Shown piece by piece: positions 37,769-48,898 of a stretch of DNA of 64,000 bases. Numbering within the stretch: the stretch's first letter is position 1; the number at the start of each line of letters is the position of its first letter. The notes beneath the pieces were generated by a model. That model saw nothing but the letters and a program-made list of their open reading frames with translations. It was not told where the DNA came from and ran no database searches. Position numbers and translations under genes: made by a program. The stretch comes from Euglena gracilis. Taxonomy: Eukaryota > Euglenida > Euglenophyceae > Euglenales. Location of the stretch: assembly GCA_039621445.1 (NCBI GenBank), contig CP154956.1, forward strand, positions 9,175,443 through 9,239,442. Reading direction: 5' to 3'.

Positions 37769-40700
37769 ATGGATCCGGCTCCCCAGGCTCACCCCGCCCC
37801 GGTGGTGGGTGTCCCCCACCATGGGACTCCCCCAAATGAAAAAGACCGCCCCATACCCAATCCCAATCCCCCGCACACGCATGCCGCTGCTCAGTCCCCC
37901 TCAGCGTGCACAGCAGAAAAAGAATCCCCCATTTCCCCACCTAGCCCCGCTCAAGAAAAGGCGATAAGCCCAAACCCCCAGCTCCCATTCCCACTCCAGC
38001 TCACATTTCCCATCCTGTCCACCCCATCCCCACCCTCGTACCTGTCCCACTCCCTGCGCACCACCCCAGCAGCCACGCCGTCCCCGGGGGGGTCCGCGGC
38101 GGCGTCCGCGGCGGCGACCGCGGCGGCGTTCGCGCTGGTGCCGCTCCAGCTGCCGGAGCTGGAGTCCCCGCGGGACGCCACGCCGCTGCGGGCCCGCTTC
38201 CCGCTGCTGGCCGCGGCGGGAGCGGCGCTGCTGTTCTCTCCCCCACCACCACCCCCAGAGGGAGCCGCAAGGGGGATCAAAGGGTGTGGGGGGAACGAAC
38301 CCCCTTTTCCGAAGCCTCATCGTCCCACCGGCCGCTCAAGATGCCAAGGATTGTGGATGAGATGGACGAGGACGCGGCGGGTGTGGAGTATGACCAGGCA
38401 GAGGAGACGTACGAGCAGACCCTCGAGATGTACGACGAGGCGGAGCCCGCAGGTGAGGGATACGAGGAAGATATGGCCCCCGAGATGTACCAGGAGGAGA
38501 TGGGTGCCGGGGATGAAGTCCCGGTACAAGACCAGCCCATGCAGGACGAGTATCCCGGGGTGTCGGAGGAGGTGGCGGTGTGGCTGACGAGCCGCATCGA
38601 CGCCGTGGGCGCACAAGTCCGCGGCGTGGAGGCGAGTCTCGGGCAGGTGGTGGCCCAGCTCGACCTCCTGGGCAACCGCACCCGGGAGATGTGGGATGAC
38701 TGGCCCACCGCGGCGCTGGAGGAGATGGACAAGGAGATCAAGGCCACGAAGGATGCGTCCGCGGCGGCCTATCGGCAAGTGGCGGAGGGGCAAGGCAAGG
38801 TCATCGCGCAGTTCATGGAGACCATCCAAGCCCAGCACGGACGGCTCGAGGGCCAAGTGGCGCAAGCCAAGGCGGCCGCCCGAAAGGCGGCGGATGAGGC
38901 GGCCCAAGCAATCGCCGCCGTGCAGGCTGAGCACCGATGCCGCGAGGCAGAGGTGCAAGGCTTGACGGCGATGGTGCGTGCCGGCCCCGGCGAGGGTGCG
39001 GCCCGGGTGGTGGACCCGGAAACGGCAGTGGAGGTGGCCCGTCTCCGGGGAGCCATGGTGACGCGGGAGGAGATCGCCACGGTGGTGCGGCAGATGGAGG
39101 AGCGACTGCAGCGGATGGAGCTCAACTACAGCTACAGCTACAGTATTTCAACAAGCTGGCCGACCGGATTTCCGTGGAGTTGGAGGGCAAGTGCAGGGTG
39201 TACTTGGAGAAGGCCCTCCGGGAAGTGGACCAAGTGGTGACGGCGCTGTTCAGGGAGATTCAGATGGCGAAGGAGGAGATCAAGCAGTGGTCTGTCAAGA
39301 TGTCCGGTCTCCGCCCAGCCGGGGGACCCCCGGTGTCCTCGGCGGGTCAGACCACGCCGCCAACCCGAAGGGCAGCCGATCCCTGCCAGTCTGCCCCCCA
39401 GCCTGCTTCGGCGGGGGCGGCCCGAGCCCCGGCTGAGCGGTCTTCATCGTCAACCACCGCGCGCCCGGCAAGGGAAGGGATATCCATGCCGCAATCCGCA
39501 TATGCATTTCCCCGGCGACCGAGCACCGCAGTCATCCGAGCAGAGCCGCTGTCCGTGTCCCAGCGTCAACCGTCGTCCTCCGCGGCCCAACGTGCACCAT
39601 CCCATCCGCAACCGTCCCGCGCGCAAGTGCAGCAGTCCGCGCTGTCGTCGCATCCATATGCACCGGCATCGCGACCCGCCAGCACCGCCGCCCCACCAGC
39701 GCACCGAGCAGCGCAGCATCCGGCATCACACCCGCAAGCGGCGACCGCAGCCCTGTCCAAGCCGTCAGCACCGGTTTCGGTGCCGGTGGCTGCTGCCCAG
39801 TCTGTCCGAGTCCAAGTCCGACCCGTCTCCCAAGTCTCTGTGCCCGTGTCAAGCCAGCCGCTGGGTGCTGAAGGCACCGAACCGCAGTGTGCCGAAGGCA
39901 CGGTGTACCAGCAAGCCGTCCATCCCAACCCATCGCATGCCATGCATCAGACCCCCGCGGTGGCGTTCGCCACCGGGGTGTCTCTCCAGCCAGCCATGCA
40001 GCCATCAGCCCACCCTGCCGGCGGGCCCCCGCCAGCGATGCAGTCTGCGGTGCCGGCTGCGACTGCGGCCACACCAGCGGACCCAGCCAATCCGCCCGCG
40101 TCGCGGCTCCGACCGGAGCTGCGGCTCGTGCGATCCCGCCCGGTGCCGACGAATGCAGCACCGATGCTCCTCATGCGTGCGGGGGCGAGCGTGCCCGCAC
40201 CCGTGAGGGGAACCGCCATCCGAGAAGTCCAAGCAACCACCCTGCCGCTGGGGGCTCCCCAGCTGCAGATCCTGCCACCGCACCTCCTGGATGCGCTCGG
40301 GGGGAGGCATCCGGGCCGGTTCTCGGGTAACGCCGAGGACTGGCCCCAATGGAGGCGGCGGTGGCTCCCCTACCTCCGCGAGGTGGAGGGGATGGTCCCC
40401 CTCCTCAGCGAGGCGCAGCGGGTGGCGCTGCTGCGGAGTACGGTGGACGAGGCGACGGCGTTGCACATCGACCTGATGGTGGAGACCTACCCGAGATGCC
40501 GTTCGAGGAGCTGTGGGCGAGGCTGGACCTGGAGCTGGGTGAAGACGACCGAGAAGCACTACGAAGGAAGCTCCGTCACCTCAAGGTGGTGACGCGGGGC
40601 AAGCTGACGGAGCGCGAGTGGCGGGAGTACTTCGCCAACGCCAAGGCGCTGGCGATGCAGATCGGGGACATGACGGACGTGGAGCTAGCCCGCCTGGTGG

Positions 40701-41458
40701 TGGACCAGCTGGGTCAGCCATGGAGGAAGCGGCTGGCCCATGAAGAGGATCGGCGCCGTGACCACGCGGCGCTGGTCCTGGAAGGCCTACCGGAGGATGT
40801 GACGGTGGCGGAGGCGACGGAGATGGTGGTGGAGGAGACGGGCGTCGTGCCGAAGAAAGTGGATCGTCAAGGCAGAAGAATCAAGGTGGTCCCGGCGGAC
40901 GATGACCACCGGGCGGCCATCAAGGCGGTGTACGACCGGCAGAAGCTGTCTGGTGGAGCCATCGTCCGGGTGGCCCCGGACACCGTGGAGTTCACCGCCA
41001 CCCAAGTCAACGACCTCATGGTGCGGTGGCTGAGGGTGGACCAGCGGGCCGCCACCATGGGCGACCCCGAGCCGGCCCACCGCAAACCAGCGGCACCCAC
41101 AAGATGGCAGCGGGAAGTGGATGTCGAAGATGAAGATGACGAGACCGACACCAAGGCCAATCAAGGAGTCCAGGAGGAGTCCAACATCAAGGAAGTGAAG
41201 AAGGAAGCGGTGAAGAAAGAAAAGGAAGGAGAAGCGAAGAAGGTGGACGAGACCAAGGACTCCAACGATGCCCAAGGCTGGGCTGGCCGAGGCAAAGGCA
41301 ACCAGCAGCCGTGGAATGAAGGATGGACCGGCAAAGGCGGCGAAGCCAAGGGGAAAGATGGTGGAAAAGGCAAAGGCAAGGGTAAGGGGAAAGGCAAAGG
41401 CGGCGAGAAAGGTTCCGGCAAAGGAGAAGCGGCCGGGACGACATCGACGCAGCAATGA
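37769..41458 (+). CDS. Gag (inner element), with three frame changes
   Basis: A Pro/Ala-rich N-terminal frame begins at ATG 37769. The main part starts near MPRIVDEMDEDAAGVEYD (38341) with a long coiled coil to about 39290. The frame changes near 38285, in a CTACAG microsatellite near 39135, and near 40485. A Pro/Ala/Ser/Gln-rich linker leads to a capsid-like domain starting HPGRFSGNAEDWPQWRRRW (about 40308), which has clear homologues in the outer element (NFSGQPKDW) and in the minus-strand gag at 60500. The tail is (GKGKGK)-rich and has no CCHC zinc knuckle, so nucleic-acid binding is probably by basic residues. It ends CAA TGA, followed by CGG in the same open frame. Confidence 0.8.
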
Positions 41459-41461
41459 CGG
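41456..41461 (+). promoter_or_regulatory. Candidate stop-codon readthrough site TGA-CGG
   Basis: The Gag frame meets TGA at 41456-41458, and the same frame is then open for more than 1 kb through the methyltransferase. UGA followed by CGG is a known leaky context in plant RNA viruses. Whether it works here is inference. Confidence 0.5.
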
Positions 41462-42450
41462 GGCCGTCCAGGTCCCGAGGGGAAGGGCCTGGACCGGCAG
41501 TCAACCCCCCAGCTGACATCCGCACCAGGGACGAGGCTGGTAAGAGCGGTGGAGTATGAAGAAGAAGGATGGCGGCTGGTCCAAAGAAAGAGAAGAGGCA
41601 GGAAGTCTCCAAAGGAAGGGGAGAGACCCTGCCTACGGCAGGTGTCGAAGGCGAAGCCGACACCATCGTCCCCATCAACATCACCGAGCGTGCCGAAGGC
41701 GAAGGTGACATCATCGCCCTCATCAACGCCGACGGCATCGGCAACGAAGACATCATCGACCACATCAACGCCGACGGCATCGGCAACGAAGACAGCATCG
41801 ACGTCATCGCCATCAACAACACCGACAACGTCATCACCGAAGGCATCACCAAGTCTCCACAAGACACCACCACAAGAAAGACAAGCACCGGCGAAGGAGG
41901 TGAAGAAAGCACCGGCGAAGAAGGAGAAGAAAGAGCCGGTGAAGAAGGCGGCAAAGGAAGAGAAGGAAAGATGGGCGCTGGACCTGTTCTCCGGAACGGG
42001 CAGTGTCAGAAGAGCGCTGGAGAAGATGGGCTTCAAGGTGATCAGCGTGGACTGGGACGAGAAGTGGAAGCCGGACATCGTGGCCGACGTGAGGAAGTGG
42101 AGGTACTGGGAACAGTACGCTCCCGGCTACTTCGAGGTCATCGCGGCGTCCCCGCCCTGTACCGAGTACTCCGCAGCCCTCACCACCCGCAAGAGGAGGC
42201 TCCGCATGGCGGACGCGGTGGTGAAGGCCACGAGGGAGCTGGTGGAGTACTTGGCGCCTACGCGGTGGTGGATTGAAAACCCGAGGTTCGGCTTGCTGCG
42301 GTGGCGACGAGTCCTGCGCGGAGTGCGGTACGTGGATATCGACTACTGCCGCTTCGCGGAATACGGGTATCGCAAGCCGACCCGTTTCTGGGTCAGCGAT
42401 GCGATGGCGAAGGAGCTGGACGACGTCATCTGTTCTTGTGAAGTGTGGCA
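41459..42450 (+). CDS. C5-cytosine DNA methyltransferase-like domain (inner element)
   Basis: In frame with Gag after the TGA; the first ATG is 41549. Counted from that Met, residues 1-140 are a Lys/Ser/Pro/Thr-rich linker, then come motif I ALDLFSGTGSVRRALEKMG (145), the acidic motif II strand ISVDWDEKWKPDIVADV, motif IV IAASPPCTEYSAA with the catalytic Cys at about 204, motif VI WWIENPRFGLLR (Glu 243) and a YRKPTRFWVSD motif VIII-like end. The PPC and EN residues are those that attack C6 and contact the cytosine. The domain is short: there is no long target-recognition region or standard motifs IX-X. It probably methylates cytosine in element or host DNA, but activity is unproven. It lies between Gag and protease, as in the outer element. 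Confidence 0.85.
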
Positions 42451-45400
42451 GCATGGTGGAAGGACCAGACGGCGTACGACGACATCGGCTGCAGCTGGGA
42501 GGCAGTGGCGGCGAGCGCAGGTGCACAAGGGAGGAGGCCTACCGCATCCCGGAGGGGGTGGTGCGGTACCTGTGCCTGGGGGAGAAGGCACGGGAAGAAG
42601 TGGCGGCGGCGGAGGAGGCGAAGAAGGTGCGGAAGGTGGTGGTGCGGCCGTGGCAGCACCTCCCGAACCGGCCGTTCACGGTCGGCCGGATGGAGCACCG
42701 TGGGGGGTGCTACCAGCTGCTGATGGACGTGGAGGTGGAGGCAGGCGGGATGAAGATCCAGGCGAAAGCCTTGATCGATACGGGGGCGCAGACCTCCCTC
42801 GTGAAGAAGGAGCTGTTCCCGGAGTCGGTGTTCCACGCGGCAACAAGACCCTTGGTGCTGCGCACGGTGAGCGGAGAAGCACTACCCGGAGGACAACGAG
42901 AAGCAGAGCTGAAGCTGTCCTTCGCGGCCCAGACCGACGACGAGGAGCGGAGACCGAGGACGTGGACGACGAAGGTGGTGGCGTACGACGGCTGCATCAG
43001 CACGGATTTGATTCTGGGGTATCCGTGGCTCCGGGAGAACCGGCTGGATGTCCAGCCATGGCGCGACACCTTGCAGCTCCACGCGGACCCCAAGTGGATC
43101 CTGAGGCGGCGTGGAGACGAAGAGAAGAAGGAGGAAGATGGCGATGAAGACGAAGACGAGCTGGACGGCTACCTCTCCACGGTGAAGAAGATGCGGCAGC
43201 TGACCACGGACGAGGCTGCAGTCCGAGAGGTGGCGATGATGCTGAAGGAGGCCGAAGAAGCGGCGAAGGCGGTGCGAGGGGTAGTGGAGACAGAAGACGA
43301 CGTCGACCATCCCTTGGCGCGGCAGCTGCGGGACGAGATCATCAACGAGTTCGAAGGCCGGGTGTTCCGAGAGCGGGTGTGGCCGTGTCCCCCGGCGCGG
43401 GGCACCCATGGGAAGGCGGTGCTGAGGCTGAAGCCGGGAGCAACCCCGGTGGTGGGCCGGATCATCAACCTCAAGGGCGAGCGGCTGGAGGCCCTGAGGG
43501 AGATGGAGCAGGAGTGCCTGGCGGACGGCAAGCTGGAGGCGGGGCGGGGGCCGTGGAGGGCGGCCGCCTTCCCCATCCGCAAGAAGTCGGGCAAGTGGAG
43601 GCTGGTGTGCGACTACAGCTTGACCAACAAGATGCTGCAGATGGACTCCTACCCCCTACCGCTGACGGAGGACATCGTGAGCGAGCAGGCGAAGTGCGAG
43701 ATCTTCTCGACGGTGGACCTGCGGGACGCCTTCCACCAGGTGGCCATGGCGGAGGAAAGCCGACCCATCACCAACATCCACCTGCCCGGCGGCCTCTGGC
43801 AGTGGACCGTGGTGCCCCAGGGCATCAACGTCGGTCCGGCGCTGCTCCAGAGGGACATCGACGCGACCTGCCGCAACGTCTCCGCCCACACCCACCCCTA
43901 CTTCGACGACATCCTGGTGAGCACGAGGCGGCTGCCGGGGAGGAGCGACGAGGAGCTGATCAGGCGGCACGCGGGGGATCTGCGTGAGACCCTGCGGGCG
44001 CTGGAGGCGGATCGGTGGGTGGCGGATAAGAAGAAGGCGCAGCTGTTCCGCAAGAGGGCGGAGTTCGTGGGGCACGTGCTGGGGGAGAAGAACGAGGTGG
44101 GGGACGCGCTGTCGCGGTGGGCGTACCCGGCCAGCCAGGAGTACCGAGACTCCTGCTGGCACGGGACGGCAGCGGACGCCGAGGAGATGGAGCAGCAGAT
44201 CCGAGAGGAGAAGGCCGCGGAGCGCAGCTGCCCGAAGGCAGTACACCCGGTGGACAAGGTGTGCCCCCTCCCGACCGCAAATGCGGCATCCCCATCGTCG
44301 CCAGCCGGGACACCGGCAGCCACGGCGGCATCGGCCGGGACACCGGCATCCGAGGTGGCGCCCGCCGGGATTCCGGCAGCCGGAAGTCCGGCAATCCGAC
44401 CGCCGCCCCCACCGCACCCCACCGCGCCGGCTGCGACTGCAGCACCGACCCTGCGAGTGCCCAGTGCGACAGCGCTGGCATCGCCCGGGCAGCCCGAGCA
44501 GCCGCAGCACCCGGCGTTGTCCGCGCAGCCCAAGCAGCAGCAGCAGCCCGCCACACCACGCACCGTGCGGTTTTCCGTACGGCCAGCAGCGGCACCGGCA
44601 GCAGCACCCGCCGTGCGATCTCCGTCCGCCGAGCAAGCATCGTCCCCGCCCGCGGCCAGCGCACGCAGCATCCTACCGTCCGCAGCGATCGCCGTGACAA
44701 CCCGAAGCCAGGCGGCCGCCAAGCCGCCCGGTACCGTCGTCCCAAAGAAGCCAGCCGAAGGAGCGGTGCCGTCGGCCGGCCCACCCAAGGTGGGGGGGCA
44801 CCCCAGCCCTCCCGCCGTGCCGCCGGTGGCAGCCGCCGTGCCGCCTGTGGCAGCCGCCGTGCCGCCAGCTGCAGCCACCCCGGCCGCAGCCCCGCAAGAA
44901 GAGGACCAGGACCTGATGGCGATGGACTGGAGTGAGGCGTATGAGAAGTGCCCAACGTTCAAAGAGCCGTGGCTGGCCATCAAGCGCGGCCGGCCATGGC
45001 CCACCGGCTACCGGAAGGAGGCAGGCAAGCTGGTGAAGGATTCCGTCTGGTGCGTGCCGGATGCCCTGACCGAGCGGGCAATCCGAGAGCAGCACCGGGC
45101 GTCGGGGCACGTCGGTGGTGAGCGCCTCCTCGATGAGGCCAGCCGGAACTTCCAGTTTGCGGTGCCCTCCCGAGCACGCGAGCTGGCGGGCAAGATTCTG
45201 GCCGTGTGTGAGTTCTGTCAGGCGTCAGAGCACCCCCACCAACCCCTCCGGCTCCGCATCACGCCCACGCCAGTGCCGCCCCATGTGATGTGTTCGGTGA
45301 GCGTGGATCTGTTCCAGATGCCGGAGGTGGAGGTGGAGGGCGGCAAGCTGGTGAACGTGTTCGCAGCATGCATCGATCGGCACTCCGGCTGGGCGATCGC

Positions 45401-47213
45401 AACCGTGCACCACACCCGCGGGCTAACGGCGGAGGCGGTGGCTAAGGCTATGTATGAGCAGTGGGCGCAGTTCGGCGTGCCAAGCGTCATCACGTCGGAC
45501 CGGGGCCCCCACTTCGTGGGGGCCTGGTGGAGGGCAATGTGTGCAAGACTGGGGGTGCGCCATGCCTTCTCCCAAGCATACCACCACGAGGGCAACGCCC
45601 GTGCGGAGGTCCTCGGCGCGCAGATCCAGAAGCGGCTGAGGAAGATGAAGGCGGCGGAGGGCGTGGAGTGGCCGGAGGCGCTGCCGCGGGCCCTGCGGAC
45701 CCTGCACGACAGTGCTGGGCCCAGCGGCCTGAGCCCCTTCCAGGTGCTCTTCGGCCGCGAGCGGTGGTATGGCGGGGTGCCGTACCAGCCGCCCACGCGG
45801 GCCGAGGACGCGGTGGCCTTCTTCGAGCGCATGCAGGACATCGATCATCGTGTTGCGAAGATCCTGAACGAGGAGCACGCCAAGACAGCCGAGGCGGTCA
45901 ACAAGCGGAGGAAAGAGCTGCCGGAGCTGGAGATCAACGACAAGGTCTGGTATCTCCGCCCGCGCACCCGCACCGGCGAGAAGCTGGAGACGTACTGGAT
46001 CGGGCCGTGCGTGGTGGCAGAGCGCACCAGTGAGCACACGTACGTGCTCCAGATGGAGGATGGCCGGAAGCAGGTGGCCCACCGATCCCAAATCAAGAGC
46101 TACCGCCACGATCCAGCCCTGATGGGGCCACCGCTCCGTCTCTTCCACTTCCGCCAATCCAGGCCGGAGGAGGGTTCCCGGCTGGACGAGTGGGAGGTGG
46201 AGGCGGTGGTCACCCACCGGCGCGATGCCAACGGCGACCTCGAGTTCCTCGTCAAGTGGCTGGGGTACGAGGAGAAGACGTGGGAGCCGCTGCGGCACTT
46301 CTTCCACCCGTACGCCTCCCCCATCGTGTCGTACTTCGTCGAACACGACATCAAGGAGGACATCATGAAGTACCTTTCGAGGTTCCCGGAGGAAGCCCAC
46401 ATCGCCATCTGCCACGCCGTGGAGATCGAGAAGGAGAAGGAGAAGGAGTTTGGGCTGTCCTGGGAGGAGCCACCAGAGGAGTGGATGTGGCAGGACCCCG
46501 AGGACGGAGATGTATGTCGAGAAGGTGATGATTCTGCTGGAGACGATGATGAAGGTGATGGAGGAGACGAAGGAGATCGAGACCAAGAAGACGGAGGAGA
46601 TGCTGGCCCGGCGGGTCCCCAACAAGCGGCCCACCCCAGGTACCCGGTCAGGGTCCACCGGCAGCCCGCGAGCGGCGAGCGCCCCGTCTCCGTGCGATCC
46701 GCGTCTGTGAGGGATGCGCTCTCCCGCGCTTCCCTTGCCCCAGCTCCACCGTCCACCACCCCATCACTCCCCATGTCACACGCGTACCCACCCCGCAGTC
46801 CAGGCGTACCTCAGAGACCCGGTCCCCGAGTCTCCCCTGCCCCCACGGGTAGAGGTCGCCGCCCCCGCGTGTCGACCCGCAGGGACGCCCCAGCTCGGGA
46901 TCCCCCCCTCCCACCAGGGGGCCCCGTTCCCGTGCACCCCCATGACCCGTCCCTGCGGCGAGGGGCACCACCACTGGAGGCGTACCCCTGCATGGCCACG
47001 GTGCGACCCGGCCCTTCCTTCCCAACAAGGAGGCCACCCCCGCCCCCTGCCCACACCCCATGGGGAAATGGAAAAGGCCTGGCGTCAACCTGGGATTTTC
47101 TCCATGGTGGTCGTGTTCCAGTTCATCTTTCTGTTCCTTCCTACGACGCTCAGGACAGGCGGCTGGCAGCGCGCGCGCAGGAGCTGAGCTGTCGTCGTGA
47201 GGAGATGCGGTGA
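42436..47213 (+). CDS. Pol polyprotein: protease, RT (no RNase H), integrase, chromodomain (inner element)
   Basis: One open frame of about 1590 codons, entered by a +1 change from the methyltransferase near 42440 (CKCGSMVEG continues it). Retropepsin has ALIDTGAQTSLVKKELF at about 42760. RT shows FSTVDLRDAFHQ and HPYFDDILVST at about 43900. RT then runs from EFVGHVLG straight into EVGDALSRWAYPASQ, so thumb and RNase H are missing. A 300-residue Ala/Pro-rich linker follows, then the integrase zinc finger (HRASGHVGGE, CEFCQAS) and DDE residues in SVDLFQMPE, ITSDRGPHF and NARAEVLGAQ. A chromodomain (DEWEVEAVVTHR, VKWLGYEEKTWEPL) lies near 46185-46310, with an acidic, Pro-rich tail. Confidence 0.92.
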
Positions 47214-47339
47214 TGTCGGCGGCAGCTGGCTCACCCCCTACTGACCTGATGGATACTGTGGAGGCTCTCACCCACCAACCCAACCTCTTACTGGTGTGCC
47301 ACCCCTCCCTTCTCTTCCCCAACCAAGGCTGAGCCACGG

Positions 47340-48600
47340 TGAGCCCGGCCGAGGCCGAGCCAGGAGAAGGGAGACCGGAGAGAGCCCAGAGAGGAGAGAG
47401 AGAGGAGAGGAGAGGAGAGCGACGAAGCACGGGGGCGAAAGCCCCGGGGAGAGGCGAGCAAAGAAGGAGAGGAAAGGAGAAAGAAAGGGGACCCAAGGGG
47501 GGAAACCCAACCGACCCCGGGGGGGCCCAGAGGGGACCCAGGGAAGACCAAAGGACCCAGACCGGGGGCACCCAAGAGCGGCAGGGGGGCCGCCCAAGAC
47601 CACCCCGGCGGGGGGGGCACGCATGGCCCAGGGGGGCCGGCAAAAAAAAAAAAAGCGGCCAGGGGGCCGCGCCCACACCCGGGGGGGGGGGGAACCCAAG
47701 AGCGGCCCAGGGGGGGCCGCCCACGACCCCAGGGGGGGGGGGGCAGAAAAACGGCCCAGGGGGGGCGCCCAAGACCCCGGGGGGGGGGGGGCCGAAGAAC
47801 GGGGCAGGGGGCCCGCCCAGACCCCGGGGGGGGGGCGCCGAAAAAAAAAAAGGCCCAGGGGGGCCGCCCAGACCCCAGGGGGGGGGGCGCCGAAAAGCGG
47901 CCCAGTGGGGGCCGCCCACGACCTGGGGGGGGGGCAGAAAGGCGGCCCAGGGGGGCCGCCCAAGACCACCCGGGGGGGGGGGACGCACGGCCCAGGGTGG
48001 CCAGCAAAAAAAAAAAAGCGGCCAAGGGGCCGCGCCCACACCCGGGGGGGGTAACCCAAGAGCGGCCCAGGGGGGGCCGCCCACGACCCCGGGGGGGGGG
48101 CAGAAAAACGGCCCAGGGGGGCCGCCCACGACCCCAGGGGGGGGGGGGGCGCCGAAAAGCGGCCCAGGGGGGCCGCCCACGACCCCGGGGGGGGGGGCCG
48201 AAAAACCGCCCAGGGGGGCCGCCCACACCACCCCGGGGGGGGGGGGGACGCACGGCCCGGGGGGGGCGGGAAAAAAAAAGAAAGGCGGCCAGGGGCCGCG
48301 CCCACACCCGGGGGGGGGGATCCCAAGAGCGGCCCAGGGGGGGCCGCCCACGACCCCGGGGGGGGGGGGCAAAAAAACGGCCCAGGGGGGCCGCCCAAGA
48401 CCCCAGGGGGGGGGGGGCGCCGAAAAGCGGCCCAGGGGGGCCGCCCAGACCCCAGGGGGGGAGGCGCCGAAAAGCGGCCCAGGGGGGCCGCCCAAGACCA
48501 CCCGGGGGGGGGGGGCCCGCACGGCCCAGGGGGGCCGGCAAAAAAAAAAAGGCGGCCAGGGGGACCGCCAGCCCCAAAGGGGGGGGGGCCACCGAACCCA
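47340..48600 (+). repeat. G/C-rich tandem repeats between pol and 3' LTR (inner element)
   Basis: Dozens of degenerate units of about 40-50 bp built from GCGGCCCAGGGGGGCCGCCC and GACCCCGGGGGGG blocks with A-runs. The frame stays open on both strands only because of composition. The part before 47560 is purine-rich (GAGAGGAGAGG). Confidence 0.85.
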
Positions 48601-48885
48601 GACAAGACCACCCACCAAGGAGAGCCAAGGAGAGCCAAAGCCCGAGCCCAGCCAATTCCCGAGGCCAGCCCGCAAGGCCGGACGACGTCAGCAGCGACGC
48701 TCACCGAACGCCTGCGGAGCACGGCCAGGGATTGGCTGGCGTCCACCCCCACCCGGACCACAGGAGCCCACCCGCAGCCGGCACGCCAGGCAGCGGCGCA
48801 ACGAAGGACCGGGGAGCCCCGGCCAGGCTCCTGTGGCAGGGGGGCGAGGGAGGCAGCGGCCAGGCCCGGCAGCCGGAGGCAAGGC

Positions 48886-48898
48886 CGAGAAAGCGGAG
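48886..48898 (+). other. Polypurine tract of the inner element
   Basis: CGAGAAAGCGGAG lies immediately before the 3' LTR. Moderately purine-rich, expected position. Confidence 0.55.

Noticed and set aside
43898-45004. Minus-strand ORFs opposite the inner RT-integrase linker
   Set aside because: Shadows of a GC-rich coding strand. The plus frame carries protease, RT and integrase motifs.
46648-48761. Very long minus-strand ORFs (up to 675 codons) rich in Pro/Gly/Trp
   Set aside because: They are antisense to the end of pol and to the G/C tandem array. They consist of composition-driven repeats with no domain.
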